NCBI GenBank assembly: GCA_965200895.1
Contig: CBDAVM010000002.1
Coordinates: 1 to 64,000, forward strand
Source: WTFV01 sp965200895
GTDB taxonomy: Bacteria > Acidobacteriota > Vicinamibacteria > Vicinamibacterales > UBA8438
DNA: 64,000 bases
Direction: 5' to 3'
Below the pieces are notes generated by a model that did not search any database, was not told the origin of the DNA, and saw nothing but the letters and a program-made list of their open reading frames with translations. Below are positions 7,598 through 14,935 of this stretch, one piece after another; within the stretch, counting starts at the first letter, position 1, and the number at the start of each line of letters is the position of its first letter. The position numbers and the translations under genes are program-made.

Positions 7598-9130
7598 GTG
7601 CGTGTTGGCCTGCGGATGTTGCAGCCGGAGACGGTGGGCTGGCTGCGGCAGGAGTTGGTTCGGGGGTCGTTGTCGCGTGCGGCGCTGAGCCGTGGTCTTT
7701 GCGAACGCGACGGGTGGCGCAACGCGCGTGGGTCGCTGTGCTCGGCGTCGGCGCGGAAGGCTTTGCCTGGCTTGGCGGCGGAGCTGGGCCTGCCTCTGCC
7801 GTCGGCGCAGCCGGGTCCGCCGTTGGGTTGTGTGGTCGGGGTCGGGTCTGAGATTTCGCTGACCGAGTTTGCGGGCAGCCTGTCGTCGTTGGGGGAGGTT
7901 CACCTGCGGTTGGCGGAGACGGCGCTTGCGCGTCAGCGGTGTTGTGCACTTCTGGCGGCTGCGCATCCTTTGGGCCGTTGTCGGGCTCCGGGCTGCCGGG
8001 TGACGTATCTGGTGGATTCTTCGGCGGGCGCGTTGGGTGTTTTGAGCTTTGTGTCGGCTCCGCTTCGTCTGGGTCCTCGGGACGCGCATCTGGGCTGGGA
8101 CGCTCGGACGCGGGGGGCACGGATTGGTCAGGTGGTATTGAACGACCGATTCCTGCTGCTTCCCGGGGTTCGTGTTCCGCACTTGGCGTCGCAGGTTCTG
8201 GGCCGTGCGGTGGGTCGTTTGGCGTCGGACTGGGCATTGTGTCACGGGGTTCGTCCGGTTCTGGTGGAGACGTGCGTGGCGTCGTCTCGTCGTGGCACGA
8301 GCTATCGGGCGTCGGGCTGGCGGTGTGTGGGCCGTACGGCGGGTCGTCCTCCGGGGTCATCGGTTTCTGTGGAGCCGAAGGATGTCTGGCTTCGGGGCCT
8401 GGCCCCGGACTGGGCGGAGACGCTGCGTCGGGCTGCGCCCAGGGAGTTGGGTTCGTTTCCGGGGTTGGGGGAGGAGGCTGCGGGCGCCGGCAGTTGGTCT
8501 CGGTGCGAGTATTCGCGTTCGGACCTGGCCGACGGTCGGCTGCGTCGTCGTCTGGCGCAGATGGGTGCGGCCTGGGAGCAACATCCTGGTGCGCCTCTGC
8601 CGGCGGTGTTTGCCGGCAGCGCCGAGCAACAGGCGGCCTACCGTTTCCTGCACAATGGAGCGGTGAGTAGCGCGGACATTCTGCAACCGCATCGGGAGGC
8701 GCTGGTCGAGCGCAGCCGTGCGGAGTCGGTGGTGCTGCTGGTGCAGGACACGACGACGCTCAACTACACGGGTCTTCGGGACAGCACGACCGGGCTGGGG
8801 CCGCTGGGAGAACGGTCTGGCGGCGGTCGGGGTCTGTTCGTGCACGCGGCGGTGGCGTTCACCGAGGGGCGCCGGCCGTTGGGGGTGAGCGGTCTGGAGA
8901 CGTGGGCGCGGCCGGATGGCGCGCCCACGTCCGAGCGCGCATTGGAGAGCCGGCGCTGGTTCCGGGGATTCGACCAGGGTCGCGAATTGGGGCGGGCGTG
9001 TCCGGGCACGCGGGTGGTCGTGGTCGGCGACCGCGAGAGTGACATCCATGCGCTGTTGCAGTGGCAGGCGCAGCATGCGGCTGAAGCGGGGCTGGTGAGC
9101 GGGCCTGCGCCAGCCGGCGGCGGCGGGTGA
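7598..9130 (+). CDS. IS transposase, N-terminal part: DUF4338 (DruA) domain plus Tn5-type DNA-binding domain and first DDE half (copy 1)
   Basis: A GTG start at 7598 follows an AAAAGG ribosome site and gives 510 residues. Residues 1-275 match DUF4338, the DruA protein of Druantia: SRGLCERDGWRNARG (31-45), GVLSFVSAPLRLGPRDAHLGWD (147-168), LNDRFLLLPGVRVPHLASQVLG (181-202) and VEPKDVWLRGLAPDW (258-272). Residues 300-365 match the Tn5 transposase DNA-binding domain. Then come two catalytic aspartates, Asp384 in QDTT and Asp478 in VVVGDRESD. The frame stops at 9128-9130, before the catalytic glutamate, which is in the next frame. A DruA domain joined to an IS4-type transposase is unusual. Confidence 0.85.
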   Translation: MRVGLRMLQPETVGWLRQELVRGSLSRAALSRGLCERDGWRNARGSLCSASARKALPGLAAELGLPLPSAQPGPPLGCVVGVGSEISLTEFAGSLSSLGEVHLRLAETALARQRCCALLAAAHPLGRCRAPGCRVTYLVDSSAGALGVLSFVSAPLRLGPRDAHLGWDARTRGARIGQVVLNDRFLLLPGVRVPHLASQVLGRAVGRLASDWALCHGVRPVLVETCVASSRRGTSYRASGWRCVGRTAGRPPGSSVSVEPKDVWLRGLAPDWAETLRRAAPRELGSFPGLGEEAAGAGSWSRCEYSRSDLADGRLRRRLAQMGAAWEQHPGAPLPAVFAGSAEQQAAYRFLHNGAVSSADILQPHREALVERSRAESVVLLVQDTTTLNYTGLRDSTTGLGPLGERSGGGRGLFVHAAVAFTEGRRPLGVSGLETWARPDGAPTSERALESRRWFRGFDQGRELGRACPGTRVVVVGDRESDIHALLQWQAQHAAEAGLVSGPAPAGGGG

Positions 9131-9891
9131 AAGTATGGGACGAGCGGTTGCGGGCGATGATGCTCCGGCCGCTGGCGTCTCAGCCGGACTTCGAGACCCC
9201 GGTGCGCACCAACCGGCCGGTGCACATCGACTCGCAGGGCGGCAAGCGGGCGCGCGAGGCGCGCACGGCGCGGACCGAGTTGCGCATCGGGCGGGTGCAG
9301 GTGCAGCCGCCCAAGGACCAGACCGACGCGGCGCCGCTGACGGCCTGGGTGGTGCGGGTGCTCGAAACCGACCCGCCGCCGGGACACGAGCCGCTCGAAT
9401 GGCTGCTGGTGTCGAGCGAAGGCGGCCCGACGGCCGAATGGGCCGAGCGCATTGTCGGCTGGTATGAGACCCGCTGGGGCATCGAAGAGTATTTCCGGGT
9501 GCTCAAGAGCGGCGCCCGCATCGAGGACCGGCGCTTGCAGGAAGCCGACGCGCTGGCCAAGTGCCTGGCCTTCGACGCCATCACCGCCTGGCGGGTGTGC
9601 TCCCTCAGGGGCTACGCGCGCGACGCGCCCGACACGCCGGCAGCCCAGGTCCTGACCGACGACGAGAAGCGCGTGATCGGAGCCGTCGTGCAGGCCGAAA
9701 GACTGCTGCCGCCAGCCGAACGAGACCGGCCATTGCCGCCCGACATCCGCGCCTGGGTGATGCTGCTGGCGCGCATCGCCGGCTGGCGACCGACAAAGCG
9801 TAGACCGCTGCCGGGCAACGAAGTGCTGTGGCGCGCCTGCGTGCAACTACAGATGATGGTACGAGGAGCCCAAGCCGCCCGCGCACCCTGA
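9127..9891 (+). CDS. IS transposase, C-terminal part with the catalytic glutamate (copy 1)
   Basis: These 254 residues begin at a GTG overlapping the preceding stop (GTGA) and continue the DDE transposase in the -1 frame. Residues 113-127 show the IS4 signature Y-x2-R-x3-E-x6-K (YETRWGIEEYFRVLK), with Glu120 the third acidic catalytic residue. The segment around 9095-9126 read in this frame (ERACASRRRRVKVW) looks more like a transposase than what the first frame gives. A -1 ribosomal frameshift, or a fixed one-base change, therefore separates the halves. Coupled translation of two chains is also possible. The same break occurs in the second copy. Confidence 0.85.
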   Translation: MKVWDERLRAMMLRPLASQPDFETPVRTNRPVHIDSQGGKRAREARTARTELRIGRVQVQPPKDQTDAAPLTAWVVRVLETDPPPGHEPLEWLLVSSEGGPTAEWAERIVGWYETRWGIEEYFRVLKSGARIEDRRLQEADALAKCLAFDAITAWRVCSLRGYARDAPDTPAAQVLTDDEKRVIGAVVQAERLLPPAERDRPLPPDIRAWVMLLARIAGWRPTKRRPLPGNEVLWRACVQLQMMVRGAQAARAP

Positions 9892-10055
9892 ACCGCAACC
9901 CGAATCGACGTAGACCGGGCGACCAACGCCGGACCGTTCCTGAGTCAACCGTGATGTAGCGCTAGGTTTCCGTGGTCGGTCATCGACGATGAGGGCTATA
10001 ATCGCCGGATCCGAGCCCCCCGGAGGCTGCGCCCCGGGCAGACTGGAGCGAATGC

Positions 10056-10562
10056 ATGCCCGTCAAGGAAGGTTGGACCGGTCGCGTCTACGAGGATTTC
10101 GAGGTCGGCGACGTCTACCGGCACCCCCTCGGCCGAACCGTGCTCGCGGCCGACAACGTGTGGTTCACGCTGCTGTCCCAGAACGTCAACAAGATCCACT
10201 TCGATACGGCGTACGCCGAGAAGACCGAATTCGGGCAGCGGCTCGTCGACTCCACCTTCACCCTGGCCCTGGTGACCGGCCAGTCGACGATGGACCTGTC
10301 GGTCAACGTGATGGCCAACCTCGGCTGGGACGAGGTGCGGCTGCCGGCCCCGGTCTTCGAGGGCGACACCATCTACTCGGAGAGCGAGGTGCTGGCGACG
10401 CGCGAGTCGAAGTCGCGGCCCAACGTCGGCATCGTGACCGTGAAGACGCGCGGCTTCAAGCAGGACGGCACCGTGGTCATCACCTACAAGCGGACCTTCA
10501 TGGTCTACCGGCGCGGGCACGTGCCCGAGTACGCCGGCGCCCGCCCGGAGGTGAAGGAATGA
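10056..10562 (+). CDS. MaoC-type enoyl-CoA hydratase (itaconyl-/mesaconyl-CoA hydratase-like)
   Basis: The 168-residue hot-dog protein starts at an ATG behind CTGGAG. It has the family catalytic stretch FTLLSQNVNKIHFDTAYAE, with the conserved Asn and the IH-D pair, then FGQRLVDSTFTLALVTGQS. MaoC proteins hydrate trans-unsaturated acyl-CoAs. Between a CaiB transferase and a CitE-like lyase, the best fit is the hydratase step of the itaconate route (itaconyl-CoA to citramalyl-CoA) or the similar mesaconyl-CoA step. It begins 91 bases after the IS element, so its original promoter or upstream coupling has probably been disturbed. Confidence 0.87.
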   Translation: MPVKEGWTGRVYEDFEVGDVYRHPLGRTVLAADNVWFTLLSQNVNKIHFDTAYAEKTEFGQRLVDSTFTLALVTGQSTMDLSVNVMANLGWDEVRLPAPVFEGDTIYSESEVLATRESKSRPNVGIVTVKTRGFKQDGTVVITYKRTFMVYRRGHVPEYAGARPEVKE

Positions 10563-10730
10563 ACGCCACAATCCAGCGCGTGGCGACCAGGGGGCTGCGG
10601 ATGATCGCGGCGGGCCGTCGTCGGGCCTTGATGGGCAGGCGGCCCGGTGCAGCGCCGCAACCGCGAACGACGGCCTTCGGACCCTGCACTTCACTGCGGC
10701 TGCGGAATCCGAGGGAGGCATGAGGACGCG

Positions 10731-12101
10731 ATGACCGCCATCTCCCGGTTCGCTGCGTTCGTCTCGTCGGTCGACGTGCCGGCTGCCGCCCGTGCGGCGG
10801 CGCGGGACGCGGTGCAGGACACCGTCGGGGTGGCGCTGGCCGGCGCATGTGAGCCGGCCGCGCGCATCGTGCAGCGGGTGGCCCAGGCGGATGGCGGGCC
10901 GGGCGCGTGCGGCGTGCTGGGAACGGACCGCACGGCCGGTCCGACGTACGCCGCGCTGGCCAACGGCACGGCCGCCCACGCGCTCGACTTCGACGACATG
11001 TGCTGGGTGACGCTGGCGCACCCGAGCGCGCCGCTCGTCGCCGCCGGCCTGGCCGCCGCCGAGGCGGTCGACGCACCGGGACGGGCGCTGCTGGAGGGCT
11101 ACGTGGTCGGCTTCGAGGTGGAGTGCGCGCTCGGCGCGGTGATGAACCCGGCCCACTACGAGCAGGGCTGGCACTGTACGTCGACCATCGGCACGGTGGG
11201 CGCCGCCGCCGCGGCGGCCCGTGTCCTGGGTCTCGACACCGACGCGACCGGGCGGGCGCTGTCGATCGCCGCCTCCGAGGCGTCGGGCCTGAAGGAGAAC
11301 TTCGGGACGATGGTCAAGCCGCTGCAGGGCGGGCTGGCCGCGCGCAACGGCGTGCTGGCGGCGCTCCTCGCGCGCGAGGGGTTCACGGCGTCGGAGCGCG
11401 CCATCGACGGCCCGCAGGGTTTCCTGGTCGCCATGGGCAGCGCCGGACGGGACCTGTCGGAGGCCATCGAGGCGCTGGGCCGGCGCTGGGAGATCGTCGA
11501 GGGCGGCATCACCGTCAAGCTCTATCCGTCGTGCGCGGCGACCCACCCGACCATCGACACGCTGATCGACCTGCGCCGCGAGCACGGCATCGATCCGCGC
11601 GACGTGGAGGCGGTCGAGGTCGACGTCGATCCGGTGGTGCCGACGGTGCTGATTCACGACCGGCCGGCCACCGGGCTCGAGGGCAAGTTCAGCCTGCACT
11701 ACTGCGCGGCGGCGGCGCTGGCGTTCGGCGGGGTCGGCATCGAGACCTTCGAGCCGCCGGCGATGCGGGATCCGGTGGTGGCGCGGCTGGTTCCGCGCGT
11801 GACCATGCGGGCGGACGAGCGGCTGGGCCGCGAGTCGCCGCCCCTCACCGAGGCGCGGGTGACGCTGCGGCTCGCCGACGGACGGACGCTGGAGCGTTTC
11901 GTCCGGGGCGCCCGCGGCTATCCTGCCCGCCCGGCGTCGCGGGACGAGCGGGACGGCAAGTTCACCGCCTGTGCGCTGCGCGCCGTGCCTTCCGCGGCGG
12001 CCGCTGCCGCGCTCGACTGCCTGCGGGGGCTCGACACGGCGTCGTCGGTGCGGGATCTCGCCGGTCGACTTGCCGTCGAGATGGCGCCGCAGTTGGCGTG
12101 A
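10731..12101 (+). CDS. MmgE/PrpD family protein
   Basis: The 456-residue product has the MmgE/PrpD layout: VQDTVGVALAGA near residue 25, ANGTAAHALDFDDM, HPSAPLVAAGLAAAEA, then GLKENFGTMVKPLQGGLAARNGV and VKLYPSCAATHPTIDTLIDL. The family includes 2-methylcitrate dehydratase and cis-aconitate decarboxylase, which makes itaconate. The itaconate gene set of Pseudomonas also contains an MmgE/PrpD member. Which acid it handles here is not visible. The ATG at 10731 is chosen over upstream in-frame codons because the conserved sequence begins there. A 168-base gap separates it from the hydratase; the 54-codon frame in that gap is unsupported. Confidence 0.88.
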   Translation: MTAISRFAAFVSSVDVPAAARAAARDAVQDTVGVALAGACEPAARIVQRVAQADGGPGACGVLGTDRTAGPTYAALANGTAAHALDFDDMCWVTLAHPSAPLVAAGLAAAEAVDAPGRALLEGYVVGFEVECALGAVMNPAHYEQGWHCTSTIGTVGAAAAAARVLGLDTDATGRALSIAASEASGLKENFGTMVKPLQGGLAARNGVLAALLAREGFTASERAIDGPQGFLVAMGSAGRDLSEAIEALGRRWEIVEGGITVKLYPSCAATHPTIDTLIDLRREHGIDPRDVEAVEVDVDPVVPTVLIHDRPATGLEGKFSLHYCAAAALAFGGVGIETFEPPAMRDPVVARLVPRVTMRADERLGRESPPLTEARVTLRLADGRTLERFVRGARGYPARPASRDERDGKFTACALRAVPSAAAAAALDCLRGLDTASSVRDLAGRLAVEMAPQLA

Positions 12102-12139
12102 GGAGATCCGTCGGTCTCCATCCGGCGGGAAACGAAACC

Positions 12140-13009
12140 ATGTCGAAGCAACCCGCGTTGCGCGTGCGCCGCAGCCTGCTGTTCGTCCCGGCGGTCCGTC
12201 CCGACCGCTATCCGAAGGCGCTCGCCACCGGCGTCGACGCGGTCTGCATCGACCTGGAGGACGGCGTCTCGTTCGCCGCCAAGGACGAGGCGCGCGAGAA
12301 GGCGCTGGCCCTGTTCGCCGGGCGCGAGTCCGTGCGCGCCGAGGTGAGCCTGCGCATCAACGATCCGAAGACCGAGCTCGGTCAGCAGGACCTGGACGCG
12401 GTCCGGCGCTCCGGTATCCGGCCGGATGCGCTGATGCTTCCGAAGTGCGACGGCCCGGAGGAGATCCGCGGCGTGGCGGCGGCGCTCGGCGACACCCTGG
12501 CGGACCTGCCGCTCATCGTCATGGTCGAGACGGCGCGCGGCGTGGTTGCCGCCGAGGCCATCGCCGCGGCGACCCCCACGGTGTCGGCCGTCTTCTTCGG
12601 CGCGATAGACTTCGCGGCCGATGTCGGCTGCGAGGTCGGCTGGGACGCCGCCCTCCACGCACGCTCGCGGGTGGTGGTCGCCGCGGCGGTCGCCGGCGTC
12701 GGCGCCCTCGACTCGCCGTTCATGGACGTTCCTGCGCTCGATGACCTGGCCGCCGAGAGCCGTCGCACGCGGGGGCTCGGTTTCAACGGCAAGGCCGCCA
12801 TCCACCCGACGCAGGTGGCCGTGATCCAGGCGGCGTTCTCGCCGTCGGCGGACGAGGTGGCCTGGGCGCGGCGCATCGTCGACGCCTACGAACACAACCA
12901 GGGCGGGGTGCTGCTGGTCGACGGCAAGCTCATCGAGCGGCCCGTCATCGCGTCGGCCCGGCACACGCTGGCCATCGCGGCGGCCGACCCGGACATGTCC
13001 GTCGGGTAG
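12140..13009 (+). CDS. HpcH/HpaI (CitE-like) lyase, probable citramalyl- or malyl-CoA lyase
   Basis: The 289-residue protein has the CitE-like TIM-barrel motifs: RRSLLFVPA at the start, AVCIDLEDGV with the metal-binding acidic pair, PLIVMVETARGVVAAEAIA, and FNGKAAIHPTQVAVIQ. Members split (S)-citramalyl-CoA to pyruvate and acetyl-CoA, or malyl-type CoA esters, using magnesium. Standing last behind a CaiB transferase and a MaoC hydratase, it would complete the Ict-Ich-Ccl itaconate route. It begins 38 bases after the PrpD stop and is probably in the same transcript. Citrate lyase itself is unlikely, since no alpha or gamma subunit is nearby. Confidence 0.87.
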   Translation: MSKQPALRVRRSLLFVPAVRPDRYPKALATGVDAVCIDLEDGVSFAAKDEAREKALALFAGRESVRAEVSLRINDPKTELGQQDLDAVRRSGIRPDALMLPKCDGPEEIRGVAAALGDTLADLPLIVMVETARGVVAAEAIAAATPTVSAVFFGAIDFAADVGCEVGWDAALHARSRVVVAAAVAGVGALDSPFMDVPALDDLAAESRRTRGLGFNGKAAIHPTQVAVIQAAFSPSADEVAWARRIVDAYEHNQGGVLLVDGKLIERPVIASARHTLAIAAADPDMSVG

Positions 13010-13226
13010 CACCGCCGCTCGCAGCATTGGCGGCGTCGAGCCCGTTGGGCGCTGCGTCCACCTCCAGTGCGCCTCGCGGGCTGTGGTGACACGCGCCGCG
13101 CGGCAACGTCCGGGCTTCCGCCAACTGGTCGTGGATGGTCGGCGGCATGGGGAAGATCAACGCCGTCCTTGATGCGCAGGTCGGAATGCTCGTTGAGACA
13201 GGGTGCGTCCCGTGCGCGCAGGGAGC

Positions 13227-14693
13227 TCAGCTCGCGCGGGCTGCCGCCAGGCCGATGGCGTCGGATTCGGCGGCCCGCGCCGGTTCTTCGCGGAGACCGC
13301 CGGTGGTACGCCGCGCCCTGCGCATCACATCGAGGCGGTCGCGAGCCAGGGCGTTCTGGATCAGCGGCAGGTAGAAGGCACCGTCACCCTCGATGGTGAT
13401 CAGGTCGTCGTCGACCGTGGCCCAATCCAGATCGACCAGTGCGTGCCACACCGCACGGTGTTCATCCACCGCATCCCGCCCGACCAGCGCCAGGTAGCGC
13501 CGGCGATCCACCGTGAGGCTCTGCAGTTCCTGAAACAGGAGGTGCAGCCGAAGGTCGGCCGCCGAGTACCGGAAGCCGCGCATGACCGGAAACCGGCAGG
13601 CGTCGAGGTCGCGGAAGTAGTCGTCCACGCGCGTCTGGTTCATGTAGGCCCAGCCGGGGTCGTCCGGCGTGCCGAAGAAGAACGAGATGCCGGCGAACCC
13701 CCAGCCCCAGGCGTCGTAGCCCACGAGCTGTCCGTCATCCTCGCGGAACGGCTGGCGGAACAGCTCCTCGTACAGATAGCTGCTCGACAACGGTCCGCGG
13801 CGCTCGAAGTCGTAGGGGGTCACCTGCGTGAAACCCTCCGACACCAGGAAGTCCCGGCCGATGCGGTACATCTCGAGGTTCTGTTCGGTCGACGGCAGCT
13901 CGTTGCGCCGGTTGCGAGAGAAGTCGGTGCGTCCGGCGACGTTCAACTCGTAGTGCGTCAGGTGGGTGAGGCCGGCATCCACCAGCGCCTTCAGATCGCG
14001 CAGCATGTGGTCGACCGTCTGGTTCGGCCAGCCGAAGATCAGATCGACGCTCACCGGCAGGCCCAGGGTCCGGCAGGAATCGAGCGTCTGGAACACCTGG
14101 GCGGCGGTCTGTCTGCGTCCGCTGGCCTTGATCAGCTCGTCGTCGAGCTGCTGGGCGCCCATGCTGATGCGGTTGATGCCGCACTCCCGCATGGCGGCCA
14201 GCTTCTCGTGGCTGAACGTCTGCGGGATGCCCTCCAGCGTCACCTCGATGCCGGACGGCACGTCGAAGACGCTGCGCACGATGTCCATCAGCGCCGCGTA
14301 CTGGTCCGCCCGATAGAGGTTCGAGGTGCCGCCGCCGAAGTAGATGCTCGCCAGCTCGGCGCCCTCCAGGTACGGGCGGAACATCTCTCCTTCGCGCGTC
14401 AGGTAGGCGAGGTAGGTGTCGAGCTGCTGTCGGTCGCGGTAGATCTCGGTCGGGAACAGGCAGAAGCCGCAGCGCCCGGGGTCGGTGGGCAGACAGTACG
14501 GCGTGCCGACGTACAGGTTGATGCTCTTGCGGACGCCGCGTCCCCCCGGCCGGCGGTTCTGCATGACCGTCGGCACCGGGATGTCGCGGTCGAGCCAGAA
14601 GACGGGCGATGGATGCCCGTGCAGCACCTTGTTGCTCTGACGGCGCTGCCGGTGGGCGTCGATGTAGGCGCGGACCTCTCGTTTGTCACGCAT
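13227..14693 (-). CDS. Radical SAM protein, HemN/HutW-like
   Basis: The 488-residue protein follows the HemN-type pattern: an iron-sulfur site early on, YFGGGTSNLYRADQY (SAM-binding glycines), GINRISMGAQQLDDE, VSVDLIFGWPNQT and a C-terminal HemN-like domain. The cluster motif is odd: CLPTDPGRCGFC has spacing C-x7-C-x2-C instead of C-x3-C-x2-C. Relatives are coproporphyrinogen dehydrogenase, the heme chaperone HemW and the anaerobic heme-degrading ChuW/HutW. The minus-strand neighbours, a TonB receptor and a peptidase, make a role in heme handling attractive but unproven. No clear ribosome site precedes the ATG at 14693. Confidence 0.8.
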   Translation of the reverse strand: MRDKREVRAYIDAHRQRRQSNKVLHGHPSPVFWLDRDIPVPTVMQNRRPGGRGVRKSINLYVGTPYCLPTDPGRCGFCLFPTEIYRDRQQLDTYLAYLTREGEMFRPYLEGAELASIYFGGGTSNLYRADQYAALMDIVRSVFDVPSGIEVTLEGIPQTFSHEKLAAMRECGINRISMGAQQLDDELIKASGRRQTAAQVFQTLDSCRTLGLPVSVDLIFGWPNQTVDHMLRDLKALVDAGLTHLTHYELNVAGRTDFSRNRRNELPSTEQNLEMYRIGRDFLVSEGFTQVTPYDFERRGPLSSSYLYEELFRQPFREDDGQLVGYDAWGWGFAGISFFFGTPDDPGWAYMNQTRVDDYFRDLDACRFPVMRGFRYSAADLRLHLLFQELQSLTVDRRRYLALVGRDAVDEHRAVWHALVDLDWATVDDDLITIEGDGAFYLPLIQNALARDRLDVMRRARRTTGGLREEPARAAESDAIGLAAARAS

Positions 14694-14935
14694 GACGGAT
14701 GCGCGTCGCAGGATCCGTGTGCCGGCGTCGCGGGAAGTCCATTGTACCCCACCGCGCCGCGGGCGGCCTCGGGGTCCGATCCGACGCGCCGTCCTCCCGT
14801 GGAGGGCGAGCGCCTGATCTTCAGGCGGCCCTCGAGCGATTCACGTTGAGCCCCGACGCCATCAAGGACGTCGTGCGAGGCCGAGCCGAGAGCTCGGCCG
14901 GCTCGGTCGAGTCGTGATCCACTGTCGGGGCGCCG

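Larger units (their letters stand above)
7546..9965 (+). mobile_element. IS4-family-like insertion sequence with a DruA-transposase, copy 1
   Basis: The element is 2,420 bases. The ends begin CTAGCGCT and form imperfect inverted repeats that match at 20 of the first 24 bases (7546-7569 and 9942-9965). It is flanked by a 9-base target duplication, GTTTCCGTG, at 7537-7545 and 9966-9974. A third GTTTCCGTG stands at 7528-7536, directly next to the left one. A second copy of the same length lies at 54499-56918. The 9-base duplication and the transposase Y(2)R(3)E(6)K motif both fit the IS4/Tn5 family. It carries two overlapping transposase frames and lies between the CoA-transferase and hydratase of the itaconate-type cluster. 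Confidence 0.95.

Noticed and set aside
7557..8360. Long proline-rich open frame antisense to the IS transposase (and its twin at 56104-56907)
   Set aside because: It is the shadow of the GC-biased third codon positions of the DruA-transposase frame. It has no domain-like sequence or ribosome site.
7546..9965. A Druantia defence system
   Set aside because: Only a DruA-like domain is present and it is fused to a transposase between inverted repeats. No DruB-E or helicase genes are in the window.
10559..10723. 54-codon frame overlapping the MaoC stop
   Set aside because: It has an ATGA overlap but an arginine-rich, feature-poor product and no ribosome site; it is probably non-coding.
12140..13009. 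Citrate lyase beta subunit
   Set aside because: No alpha, gamma or accessory citrate lyase genes are nearby. The CaiB/MaoC context favours a citramalyl- or malyl-CoA lyase.
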